Shown: positions 9,154 through 17,110, numbered from the stretch's first letter. The stretch: DNA of 64,000 bases from Sphingobium sp. BYY-5 (GCF_022758885.1 NZ_JALEBH010000002.1:744001-808000), one strand, 5' to 3'. Program-made: numbers and translations. Notes: a model not told the origin generated them from the letters alone.

Positions 9154-10407
9154 TTAGCTGTCCTCAAAGCGCGGCGCGCGGTCGAAATCCTCCTTGCCGA
9201 ATGGCCGGTCGGTAAACAGATAGCCATAATAGAAGCGGCGCAGCGCGGCATGATAGGCCCTGATCCGGTCTTGATAGGCAAGCTGCGCCTGCACATCGCT
9301 GTTGGCGAGACGCGCCAGCAGCCCCTGCACGCCGACGGACGGCAGTACCCAGCCGACAGCATGGGCCACCCGGTCGCGGGCCTTCAACCCGTTTCGATAG
9401 GCGGCAACCTGCGGCGCGACCTTCTCGTCGCCGACCTGATGGAAGGCGAAATACCATTTATAATGGAAGGATTGCGGCAGCGGCGGGCTGCTGGCCCAGT
9501 CGGGATTGGTTGCATAAAATGCCCGCATCGTATCCTCGCGGGGAATATCCCAGGCGCGATTGACCGCTTCGCGTTGCGCAAGGGTAAGCTCGACACCTTC
9601 GCCTACCGGAATCGCCTGGTTAATCGCGACATGGGCGATGGTCGGCAATACCAGCGTGATGACCAGCCACAGTCCCGCCAGCGTCGCGGCATTGGCAACC
9701 GAACTCCAGGCGAACCGGCCAATGAGCAAAGTCACGCCGATCCAGAAGGCAAGATAGCCGATCATGAGCCCCAAAACGGTAAGAGTCGACAGGAAAGCGA
9801 CGCCTGACATGAGTGCGCCAACCAGTAGCGGAGAGGCAATCGCGAGATACAGCAGGCCAAAACGCAATGCCACGCGGCGCAGCCACAGGTGCTGCCCTCT
9901 CGCCGGCAGCGCATTCAGCATGCGCAGCCGTCCTGCTTCCCGCTCGCCCGAGACCAGATCATGGAACAGCGCGATCACGAAAAGCGGCGCGAGATAGACT
10001 AGCACGAACGCAAAATCGAAGCGGCCGGGCAAAGCCAGTTCGGGATTGAAGGCTTCCCCGTCATAGAGTTGGGCCTCAAGCCCAAGGGCACGCACGCGCA
10101 GGATATAGGGCGATACGTCCCGCAACCCGATCGCCGCGAAGGCCAGCGGGGCTGGCGAGTCCCAGGTCGGATGAAAGCTGTAATAGGCCGCGCTGCCCGC
10201 ATCCTTTTCATGATCCACCCATTTGGCGATGGCCGCGATATCCTCTGCCTGCTGCGGCGCGATGCGGGCGATCACGGCGCGTTGATGCGCAATCTCGATC
10301 ATGCCCGCGACTACACTGGCGGCCGAGAGCAGCAGAACGAGTCCCAGCGCGACAAGCGCCATTCGCGCGCGCAGCAGCAGGCGCAATTCCTGACGAATGA
10401 GATTCAT
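9154..10407 (-). CDS. ABC-2 type permease, DUF3526 family (second permease)
   Basis: 417 aa from the ATG at 10407, which overlaps the TGA of the preceding permease gene (ATGA), so translation is coupled. The frame is open farther upstream, but the overlap and typical MNLIRQELRLLLR opening settle the start. One N-terminal helix (VALGLVLLLSAASVVAGMI) is followed by a large extracytoplasmic domain, then about five closely spaced helices from near residue 130. A C-terminal segment of about 180 residues is again outside. The block FHDLVSGEREAGRLRMLNALP is a conserved cytoplasmic loop of ABC-2 permeases. With the ATPase and the first permease it forms a complete exporter. Cargo is unknown; the neighbouring precursor-like peptide is a candidate. 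Confidence 0.8.
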   Translation of the reverse strand: MNLIRQELRLLLRARMALVALGLVLLLSAASVVAGMIEIAHQRAVIARIAPQQAEDIAAIAKWVDHEKDAGSAAYYSFHPTWDSPAPLAFAAIGLRDVSPYILRVRALGLEAQLYDGEAFNPELALPGRFDFAFVLVYLAPLFVIALFHDLVSGEREAGRLRMLNALPARGQHLWLRRVALRFGLLYLAIASPLLVGALMSGVAFLSTLTVLGLMIGYLAFWIGVTLLIGRFAWSSVANAATLAGLWLVITLVLPTIAHVAINQAIPVGEGVELTLAQREAVNRAWDIPREDTMRAFYATNPDWASSPPLPQSFHYKWYFAFHQVGDEKVAPQVAAYRNGLKARDRVAHAVGWVLPSVGVQGLLARLANSDVQAQLAYQDRIRAYHAALRRFYYGYLFTDRPFGKEDFDRAPRFEDS

Positions 10408-11846
10408 TTCTGGATCCTCTGAAGACGTCGTGCGGCGGGGATCAGGGCGAGGGCCGCGATCAACAGCCAGACCAGCAGCATGACCAAGCCAGGCACGCCC
10501 GCACTTACCATTTCCCCCGCCGGGGCAGGTTTGAACCTGAACACCGACATGGATTGCCAATTGTGTGAAGAGATCCGCTTTCGTTCATCGGCGCCAGCGT
10601 CCTGCGCGGTGTCGTCCGAGTATCTGACGGCGTCCGCCTGGAGCCTGTTCAGCCGCTGGATGAGGCCGTAGCGATAGGCCTCCGCCTGGCCGAGAAAACG
10701 GCGATGTCCTCTAAGGTCGGTGCCCGCTGCCGCCATCGACAGGCGTCGTAGCGCAAGGGTCGGGCTGGCGATGCCGAAACCGTCCATCAGCCCGCTCTGC
10801 GCAGCCTGCGTCGCAAAACTCCTAACTGCATAATCGTCGAACAGGCCAGAGGTCAGCTTCTCGCCTTCCATGCCCAGCAGGCCCTTGTAGTTGACCGGCA
10901 GATCCTCGACCCGTGCTACGCCATATTGACGCAGAACCTTCTGCTTGAAGGCCGAGAAGAACGGATCGTCCGGGTTGTGGCTGTCGCCCAACTGCCGCAG
11001 ATCGCGCTGGATCGCGATATCGGTTTCCAGCTTTGTGGCGAGCGGATGCGCCTGCGCCGCGACATCGGGCGCGACGCGCGGCAGGAGGATGACAACCACC
11101 GCCCAAAGCGCAATCAGCGCCAGCAGCGCATCGCGGCTGCGGGCGGCAAGCGCGGAACCCAGGATGACGATGACGGCCCAGAGCGCCAGATAGGCGGCAT
11201 AGCCGCACGCGATCAGCGCCATCGGTCCGGCAAGTGCGCCCGGCTGTCCCGCGATGAGGATGAAGCCGATCATGCCGGGCAGGCCGATCAGAACGGCGAC
11301 CGATCCCAGGGCCAGCAACTTGCCCCCCAGAAGCCGGCGCGCAGACACGCCCTGCACCAGCAATTGCCGCAACGTGCCCTGCTGTCGCTCACGCGCCACC
11401 ACGCCATAGCCCAGGAAGATGAGCAGGAGTGGTGCGATCACCTGTAACACGAAGGCAGGCGTCAACTGGCCGAAGCGGACCAGCAGCGATGATTGGCGCA
11501 CATCCCCGAAATTGGCGGTATTCTGCCGATGCCCCTCCAGAAACATGCTGTTGCCCGTGAAGGCATCGACACCGGGGTCGAAGGCCGCAAGTGGCCCCAG
11601 CGGACGAAAGATGAAATGGCCATAATGGACCACGCGATGGGGATGTCGGTCGGGCTGCGCGTCAAAAGCCTGGCTCGCCTGCGCCTGGAAACGGGCACGC
11701 TGTTGCGCGATCCCGCGCTGGTGGGCCCAGCTGACAAAAGCGGCCACCAGCGCCAGCACTATCAGCAGCGCGAACGCGACGACAGCGACGCGGTTGCGAC
11801 GCATCAGCCGCAGTTCGTCGCGCGCGATCAGGATGACCGGACTCAT
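10404..11846 (-). CDS. ABC-2 type permease, DUF3526 family (first permease)
   Basis: 480 aa, same architecture as the next gene: N-terminal helix (VAVVAFALLIVLALVAAFVSW), long extracytoplasmic domain, a block of hydrophobic helices, second external domain, and a final helix (VMLLVWLLIAALALI). VVARERQQGTLRQLLVQGVSARRLL is the conserved ABC-2 loop that contacts the ATPase. The ATG overlaps the ATPase gene's TGA, and its own stop overlaps the second permease start. It shares the DUF3526-type fold with its neighbour, so the pair probably forms a heterodimer. Confidence 0.8.
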   Translation of the reverse strand: MSPVILIARDELRLMRRNRVAVVAFALLIVLALVAAFVSWAHQRGIAQQRARFQAQASQAFDAQPDRHPHRVVHYGHFIFRPLGPLAAFDPGVDAFTGNSMFLEGHRQNTANFGDVRQSSLLVRFGQLTPAFVLQVIAPLLLIFLGYGVVARERQQGTLRQLLVQGVSARRLLGGKLLALGSVAVLIGLPGMIGFILIAGQPGALAGPMALIACGYAAYLALWAVIVILGSALAARSRDALLALIALWAVVVILLPRVAPDVAAQAHPLATKLETDIAIQRDLRQLGDSHNPDDPFFSAFKQKVLRQYGVARVEDLPVNYKGLLGMEGEKLTSGLFDDYAVRSFATQAAQSGLMDGFGIASPTLALRRLSMAAAGTDLRGHRRFLGQAEAYRYGLIQRLNRLQADAVRYSDDTAQDAGADERKRISSHNWQSMSVFRFKPAPAGEMVSAGVPGLVMLLVWLLIAALALIPAARRLQRIQK

Positions 11847-12580
11847 GCGGCCGCCGCCTCGCGCGCGAATTTGCGATGCAGTTCGCGCACGTCGAAGCGT
11901 TCCTCACCCTGTGCGCTGGCTTCATCGACGATGCGACCAGCCTCCAGAAAGCCGATCCGGTCGGCGATGTCGGTGGCGCTCAGCAGGTCATGCGTGACCA
12001 TCAACACCGCCGCGCCCCTGCGCGCCACGCCATGGACCAAAGCGTTGAAATCGGCCGTTGCGCGCGGGTCCAGCCCCGATGACGGCTCATCGAGCAGCAG
12101 CACCGGCACTTCACGCAGCAAAGCGATCGCGATCGCCACTTTCTGGCGCATGCCCTTGGAAAAGCCGCCCAGTCGCTTGTCCCAGGCCGATGGCTGGAGG
12201 CCTGTCGCCGCGAAGGCTGTATCGATCGCGGCAGGCTCTGGCTGCCGCCCGGAGAGAGCAAGTAGATAGGCGGCATTCTCCCGCGCGCTCAGATGTTCGT
12301 AGAGCGCTACATTTTCGGGAACATAGGCGATCTGTTCGCGTGCCTTGTCCGCTTCATCCACGGGATCGAAGCCATCGATCCGCACTGTGCCGCTGTCGGG
12401 CCGGGCAAAACCCAGCAGTGCCGAAAGCGTGGTCGATTTCCCCGCGCCATTGCCGCCGAGCAGTGCGTAAATCTCCCCCGCCGCGACATGCAGCGTCAGG
12501 CCGCGCAATACGCTGTGGCTCCCGTAGGACAGTTGGACGTCGGATAAGGCGATGCGCTGGCCGTTGGCGGTCAGGGACAT
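11843..12580 (-). CDS. ABC transporter ATP-binding protein
   Basis: 245 aa, one nucleotide-binding domain. Walker A GGNGAGKST is at about 42-50, Q-loop near 83, signature LGGFSKGMRQ at about 137-146, Walker B VLLLDEP with catalytic Glu at about 160-166, D-loop SSGLD, and the H-loop in MVTHD near 196. It is the first gene of an overlapping three-gene unit (ATPase, permease, permease). A 12-bp palindrome lies 61 bp upstream, and a 301-bp gap separates it from the cupin-like gene, so it probably has its own promoter. Confidence 0.9.
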   Translation of the reverse strand: MSLTANGQRIALSDVQLSYGSHSVLRGLTLHVAAGEIYALLGGNGAGKSTTLSALLGFARPDSGTVRIDGFDPVDEADKAREQIAYVPENVALYEHLSARENAAYLLALSGRQPEPAAIDTAFAATGLQPSAWDKRLGGFSKGMRQKVAIAIALLREVPVLLLDEPSSGLDPRATADFNALVHGVARRGAAVLMVTHDLLSATDIADRIGFLEAGRIVDEASAQGEERFDVRELHRKFAREAAAA

Positions 12581-12640
12581 GAATCAGGCTCCTTGGCTAG
12601 TCGCTTAAACATTCCCAAGCAGACGAGATATGTCAATGAC

Positions 12641-12652
12641 ATGTTATAACAT
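12641..12652. promoter_or_regulatory. 12-bp perfect palindrome, candidate operator of the ABC operon
   Basis: ATGTTATAACAT is exactly palindromic, set in AT-rich sequence 61 bp before the ATPase start. No regulator gene of the GntR or TetR class is adjacent, so the cognate protein is unknown. Confidence 0.45.
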
Positions 12653-12717
12653 TATAGATTAACCATCTTGTAATGCCCTTCGTAAAGGACCGCGATCCGA
12701 TATGTGACATTGCCTCA

Positions 12718-12768
12718 TGAAGCGTGGCGGGCAAATCCGGGGGATTATTCACCACCCGGGACGCTTCA
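12718..12768. mobile_element. 51-bp IS3-end scar (paired inverted termini)
   Basis: TGAAGCGT at 12718-12725 and ACGCTTCA at 12761-12768 are inverted, and the right side extends to CCCGGGACGCTTCA. That 14-base sequence is identical to the terminal repeat of the intact IS3 element at 44454-45774. It looks like a solo-end or deletion scar left in the gap between the cupin-like gene and the ABC operon. Confidence 0.55.
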
Positions 12769-12881
12769 GTTTCCACTCATTCTGGTTCATAGGCGCACCG
12801 CTGGGAATGTACGTCGGTCATCACGGCCTGATGTCGCAAACATTTGTGTGCGTTCTGTTTCGCGCCACCACTCTGCCGGAT

Positions 12882-13526
12882 TCACTGTGACGATGCGATG
12901 ATAGAGGAGACGCGGTGGGCGTCGTCGAGCACATATTGCACGCTCCATTCGTCCACACGCGGACGGGGCATCACGTTGAGCGTCACGCTAAAATCGGAGG
13001 GCCAGTGCTGCGAATGATAGTCGGCTCCCTTTTCGACGAACCACACCGCAGCGTCAGAAAGTGAGTGCTCCGAACCTTGAAGCAAAGCGACCGGATCACC
13101 GATCCCGCGATCGGGATGGTGCGCCGGATCGCGCCAGAAAGTCGATGTATAGCCCGGCCCAAGCAGGCAGGTCGTAAAAAATTCGAAATAGTGGTTGTGG
13201 ATCACATCAACCGACAGAAACCGCCTGTAGCTGTCGGGCGCGGTGTTGACGTAAGGCATCCACAAATTGATGCGCGCAAAGAAAGCTGGCCTGCTGCAGA
13301 TCGTAAACGACTGCGCTCCACTGAGCCGCGGCCAAGTCTTGGCGAGAGCGTTGCCATGAACGAACGTGCGCAGCAGGGCGTGATCGTCACGCAGCACTGC
13401 GATTTCCTGGGCGATAAGGTCCATCTGCGACGCCCAATCGCCAGCAAAGATTGTGTCGAGTCGGTCCAGCGTTTCGGCGACCGATGACGAGCCCGATGCG
13501 CTGCACGTGTCAGAAAAGGCGATCAT
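12882..13526 (-). CDS. Cupin-like protein, candidate peptide-modifying metalloenzyme
   Basis: 214 aa. It carries a near-canonical cupin motif 1, with H110, H112, E115 and G123 in IHNHYFEF and the following strand. A second-motif-like stretch follows with H171, H174 and N184 (YHSQHWPSDFSVTLN). These would supply a mononuclear metal site, as in cysteine-dioxygenase-like and other cupin oxygenases. The ATG overlaps the upstream stop (ATGA), so it is translated with the 293-aa protein. No signal peptide. The family is not one I can name. Its place behind a small GG-type peptide makes a peptide-tailoring role an attractive inference, not an observation. Confidence 0.65.
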   Translation of the reverse strand: MIAFSDTCSASGSSSVAETLDRLDTIFAGDWASQMDLIAQEIAVLRDDHALLRTFVHGNALAKTWPRLSGAQSFTICSRPAFFARINLWMPYVNTAPDSYRRFLSVDVIHNHYFEFFTTCLLGPGYTSTFWRDPAHHPDRGIGDPVALLQGSEHSLSDAAVWFVEKGADYHSQHWPSDFSVTLNVMPRPRVDEWSVQYVLDDAHRVSSIIASSQ

Positions 13527-14404
13527 GACACCTTTAGTCGTGAAAGGGCGGCACTGGCAGCAGTTCGCGCTGCAGGTAGGGGTGCGGCAGCGATACGCTC
13601 AAGCAACGCCAAGCCGGCGGCCGGCCGGATACGGCCGAGCGTCTGTGCCATCTTCCACTGTGTGAACATATGTGGTTCTTCGCCTTCGGGCGCCAGGAAC
13701 ATGGTCGCAAGGCAATCCGCTTCGTCGCCGCGCAACAAGCCGGGCGTTCTGGTTAATTCACTGGCCAATGTAGCGAAGAAATAATGCGCGGTGCTGACAG
13801 GATTATTGAACGAAACGGAACGCACGGTCCTGCTGTGCTCATCGAATGCCACGTCGATCTCATGACGGAGCTCACCGTTGAAGCGCAACAGCATTACTCG
13901 CTCGCTCGGCGTATTGAGTTGAACCGCGATAAGTCCGGCGGGAACAACCAACGTGTCGCCTTCGCGAAGTGGAATCGCATGGATCTGTCCGAGCCTTGCG
14001 CCAGCCGGAATGTCCTGAAGTGTCGTTAAACCATCGACCGCAGCCCAGCGTAGCGCGAACGGTGCCTTACATTCGACGATATGAATCACCGCCGCACTCG
14101 CCAGGACCGAAAACGACCGATACTCGGTCTCCGTGCGAATAATGACCGAACTCCAGCGGTCTTGTGTTTCCGCCACGACGAACTTGTCGCTGCCAGACAG
14201 CGAGCTCACCGTTTCTTCATCATGTCTATCACTGCGAACGCGCGATAGCGCAGCGTGGTATTGGGTTGTCCGCTTATATTCCGCGATCCAATCGGCATCA
14301 CCGTCGCCCAAAAGGTGTGGCGCGCGCCCTTCCGCAAACAACTGCTCTAAAATATCATACAAATACAGTGTTTCCAGCAGTTTGACTGGTTGCAGCTTTT
14401 GCAA
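13523..14404 (-). CDS. Uncharacterised protein with cupin-like beta core, partner of the 214-aa cupin
   Basis: 293 aa, no signal peptide or membrane segment. Residues 1-70 are helical. About 75-200 is a run of beta strands resembling a jelly roll (VIIRTETEYRSFSVLASAAVI, then LREGDTLVVPAGLIAVQL, a typical cupin second-barrel pattern) but without an obvious metal triad. The C-terminal 90 residues are helical. It may be a non-catalytic partner, a precursor-binding protein or an enzyme of an undescribed type. It follows the 43-aa peptide gene after 76 bp containing an attenuator, and overlaps the next gene by four bases. Confidence 0.6.
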   Translation of the reverse strand: MQKLQPVKLLETLYLYDILEQLFAEGRAPHLLGDGDADWIAEYKRTTQYHAALSRVRSDRHDEETVSSLSGSDKFVVAETQDRWSSVIIRTETEYRSFSVLASAAVIHIVECKAPFALRWAAVDGLTTLQDIPAGARLGQIHAIPLREGDTLVVPAGLIAVQLNTPSERVMLLRFNGELRHEIDVAFDEHSRTVRSVSFNNPVSTAHYFFATLASELTRTPGLLRGDEADCLATMFLAPEGEEPHMFTQWKMAQTLGRIRPAAGLALLERIAAAPLPAARTAASAALSRLKVS

Positions 14405-14462
14405 GATAGCAGGCCGGAAGCGCTGCTTTTGGCAGACAATCCGGCCTGTCGATCAAGATATC

Positions 14463-14495
14463 AAATAAAAAAATGCCCCATTACGCGGGGAACAT
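14463..14495 (-). terminator. Attenuator-type hairpin with U-run at the end of the peptide gene
   Basis: On the minus strand CCCC and GGGG plus ATG and CAT pair around a 7-base loop with a two-base bulge, followed by seven T then ATTT. The stem overlaps the last codons and stop of the 43-aa peptide gene. Such leaky terminators commonly sit between RiPP precursor genes and their modifying genes to raise precursor expression. Confidence 0.55.
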
Positions 14496-14612
14496 CCAGT
14501 AGAAAATAACCGCAACCGCCGGCAAGTGAATTACGGGTTCCGTGCTGCCGCCAGGCAGGATCGTGGTATCGAGATCTTCGAGTTCAAACGAATCGATGGT
14601 TTCATCAGTCAT
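14481..14612 (-). CDS. 43-aa RiPP-precursor-like peptide with GG motif
   Basis: Found by reading the minus strand. It has a strong AAAGGAG ribosome site about 7 bases before the ATG at 14612. The N-terminal half is acidic (MTDETIDSFELEDLD), with an FELEDLD segment reminiscent of the F-N/D-L-D leader motif. It reaches PGG at residues 20-22. The last 21 residues are hydrophobic with a C-terminal aromatic run (residues 33-41 AVAVIFYWM, ending FPA) and no Cys or Lys. Acidic leader, double-Gly site and hydrophobic core are the hallmarks of an exported or cleaved precursor. The following hairpin, two coupled proteins and ABC exporter fit. Leader/core assignment is inference. Confidence 0.6.
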   Translation of the reverse strand: MTDETIDSFELEDLDTTILPGGSTEPVIHLPAVAVIFYWMFPA

Positions 14613-14691
14613 GACCTACTTCTCCTTTGGCAAATTCGATGCGCTACCGACCGGCTGCCATACTTTCTAAAAGATTAAATTCTGCCGAAAC

Positions 14692-14720
14692 AAAATGATC
14701 GCTTCGTTTAATGGTGTCAA
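14692..14720 (-). promoter_or_regulatory. Promoter-like sequence of the peptide operon
   Basis: A perfect TTGACA at 14720-14715 (minus strand) is followed, at 17-bp spacing, by a weak -10-like CATTTT at 14697-14692, about 80 bp before the peptide start. The -10 is poor, so this is tentative. Confidence 0.3.
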
Positions 14721-14799
14721 GGGTATCAGTCTCCCATGGGATCAAACAGCTCGAGAAGTGAGAATCGGGTGACGAGATGGCAGTAACTGACCTGCTCCC

Positions 14800-14910
14800 T
14801 GTAAACTGGTCCGACTTTATTGAGAAATTCCGGTTAGGTTTGGCTGATGCCGGACAAGCGAGTTTGCGTATGAAGACGTCGAGATTTAGTGAGCAGCAGA
14901 TCGCGTCCAC
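14800..14910 (+). mobile_element. IS3-family left-end remnant with OrfA start
   Basis: Begins with an IS-end-like TGTAAACTGGTCC and contains ATG at 14868 opening MKTSRFSEQQIA, the characteristic start of IS3 OrfA proteins. It is cut after about 12 codons by the next IS remnant at 14911. Confidence 0.5.
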
Positions 14911-15126
14911 TGAACCGCCCCGGGTTTGCCGGAGGTTGTTTGGTTTAAGTTACGCAGCCATGGAGACGTCGTCCAGCATGGCGTAATATTGTGCTTCGGC
15001 TTCAGCGGGTGGGATGTTGCCTATGGGTTCGAGCAGGCGGCGGTTGTTGAACCAGTCCACCCATTCGAGCGTGGCATATTCGACGGCTTCAAAGGAACGC
15101 CACGGGCGGTTCAGCGCGATGTGAAA
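14911..15126 (-). mobile_element. IS3-family remnant, C-terminal OrfB fragment
   Basis: Starts at a terminal repeat TGAACCGCCCCGGG, related to the ends of the intact IS3 at 44454. On the minus strand 15126-14950 encodes the last 57 or so residues of an OrfB (EWVDWFNNRRLLEPIGNIPP, ending SMAA and stop), homologous to the C-terminus of the intact OrfB at 44493. The upstream part is deleted. It interrupts the remnant at 14800-14910, giving a nested scar just outside the peptide operon. Confidence 0.75.
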
Positions 15127-15214
15127 GCATAATTGCAGACAAGCAGAAAACGACCTCGCATTGGAGGCATCTTAATGTTATTGCTAGTGCAATAGAAAAT
15201 GGGGCAAGACAATC

Positions 15215-15865
15215 ATGGGTTTGGCAATTCCCAGCGCAACGAATCTCAGTCTGTTCATCAGCGCCACTCTGGTGTTGCTTCTCGTGCCGGGACCGGCAGT
15301 TCTTTACATCTTCGCGCGCTCGGTCGCGCAGGGTCGCTCTGCCGGGCTCGTTTCGATCTTTGGCATCCATACGGCCACGCTTGTTCATGTCGCCGCCGCC
15401 GCTGTGGGATTGTCGGCGCTCCTGGCATCGTCCGCGCTCGCCTTCAACATAGTGAAGTATGCGGGCGCGGCCTACCTGATCTGGCTTGGCCTCAAGAAGC
15501 TCGTCGGCCCCTCGGACATTCCCAACGTCGAGGGCGGTTTACCGCCGCGAAGCCGCATGCGTCTCTTTTGTGAGGGCTTTCTCGTTAACCTCCTCAATCC
15601 CAAGACAGCGCTGTTCTTTCTGGCTTTCTTGCCACAGTTCGTTGAGGTTAACCGTGGCCATGTCGCAACGCAGATCGCTTTTCTCGGGCTTGTTTACACA
15701 GCGATTGGCGTTCTGACGGACAGCTCCTACGCACTTGCTGCCGGCACGGCCGGCAGGTGGCTGAAGCGCAGTCCCATGTATCTGAAGGCTGAACGCTGGG
15801 TCAGTGGTTTCGTGTATGTCGGCCTTGGCTTGACGGCCGCTTTTGCTGGCAATCAAAAGAAATAG
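15215..15865 (+). CDS. LysE/RhtB-family amino-acid exporter
   Basis: 216 aa with five or six hydrophobic helices and the LysE-family signatures: VPGPAVLYIFARSVAQGRSAGL near the N-terminus, AGAAYLIWLGLKKL in the middle and FLVNLLNPKTALFFLAFLPQF near 120. These proteins export amino acids such as homoserine, threonine or lysine analogues through the inner membrane. It stands alone between an IS3 scar and an IS701 pseudogene, with no regulator beside it. Substrate cannot be read from the sequence. Confidence 0.9.
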   Translation: MGLAIPSATNLSLFISATLVLLLVPGPAVLYIFARSVAQGRSAGLVSIFGIHTATLVHVAAAAVGLSALLASSALAFNIVKYAGAAYLIWLGLKKLVGPSDIPNVEGGLPPRSRMRLFCEGFLVNLLNPKTALFFLAFLPQFVEVNRGHVATQIAFLGLVYTAIGVLTDSSYALAAGTAGRWLKRSPMYLKAERWVSGFVYVGLGLTAAFAGNQKK

Positions 15866-15975
15866 ACCATCCGTCTTCCCCCGGAAGCCCGCCCTAAACG
15901 GCTAGCCCGTCGGTGACGATTTGGAAGCGACGGCACGTCATCGCAAAAATCAAATAGCCGTTCGCGTTTATGGGT

Positions 15976-17110
15976 TCACGACCTAACACTACTTTGGCAA
16001 AAATGTGTTGGGATGTCTGGTGAGGCTGCCCCCGCAGTGAGGGCAACGCCTTGGCGGTGAGCGAGACAAGCGGTCAAGGATGGCTTGGCGCACTGCAGGC
16101 AGGTTGGGCTGAGGGGGTGGGCCGAGGACTCTTTTTTCCGTCCCGCCTGAGCGAGCCTCCGGGATTGTAAGAAGGCGTAGGCAATCATCGACATCAAGGC
16201 ATGGCGGTGAAGTCCGCTCCAGGATCGTCCCTCGAAGTGATCCAGTCCCAGTTCTTCCTTGAGTTGCTGATGGGCGTGTTCACAGATCCAGCGCGCCTTG
16301 ATCGCGCCAGCGAGAGCCTTGATCGGGGTATCAGCGGGCAGATTGGAGAGATAATATTTGCGCTCACCATTCGAGCGATGCTCACCCACCAACCAGGCTT
16401 CCTCGCCCGGCATGTGCTGGGCTCCGGCAGAGCCGATCCGCTGGGGCGCGCCATCGGCAATGTGCACGCGCATGGCAGCAAAGCGGGCCGTCAGGCGTCC
16501 CTTCGTTCCCTTGCGCCAACTGACCTGTTGCCACTTCGCGCCTTCGAGCATGGCGTGCGCAGCCATGGATTTGACGTTCAGCACATGACGCACCCGTGGG
16601 CGACCGCGGCCTGCGACCGGGAAGATCAGTTGCACATCCGCCGGATAGACTTTCTGATGCCGGGGGATACCCAGGCTACGCGCACTCAGTGCCTGTCGGA
16701 ACGGAGCGGACAGCCCGTAACCGGCATCGTCCAGCACACAGCCAAAGCGCACACCGGCAGCGATGAACGATCGATCTCCTCAATCGCGACCTCCGGTTTC
16801 GTGCGGTATTCCTGCAAAGAGGCAGGCACGCCCGCCTTGTCCATGCGCGCGGTATCGCTCGTCCAGCTGTCCGGCAGGAACAGCCGCAAGCTCAGCATTG
16901 AGGGGAACTTCGCCTGAGGCCAGTGTCACCGACACCGGTGTCTGGCAGTTCGCATTCTTGCCCAGCGCCGTGGCGTATTGGGGCGCGACGCCAACGGAGG
17001 CCTTGCCCTTCTTGGGCAGGGCGGTGTCCTCGATGATCAGCCAGAGTCCTATATGCTGATCCACGGCTATCCTTCATCTGATGCTGGGGCCGGTCCAAAA
17101 TCGAGAGCCC
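15976..17110 (-). pseudogene. IS701-family transposase, truncated with frameshifts
   Basis: Homologous pieces occur in order in different minus-strand frames: LIIEDTALPKKGKASVGVAPQYATALGKN (about 17040-16930), then LRLFLPDSWTSDTARMDKAGVP with YRTKPEVAIEEID (about 16900-16750), then FGCVLDDAGYGLSAPFRQAL to the C-terminus (16750-15976). At least two frameshifts separate them and the first roughly 80-100 residues are missing, so it cannot make active transposase. It lies between LysE and a LysR gene. Confidence 0.85.

Noticed and set aside
14481..14612. Lasso peptide precursor
   Set aside because: The acidic leader and Gly at a plausible core start invited this, but no asparagine-synthetase-like cyclase or transglutaminase-like protease is nearby.
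14644..14910. 88-codon minus-strand ORF upstream of the peptide gene
   Set aside because: No ribosome site, no family pattern, and it overlaps an IS3 remnant on the other strand; the peptide promoter more likely lies here.
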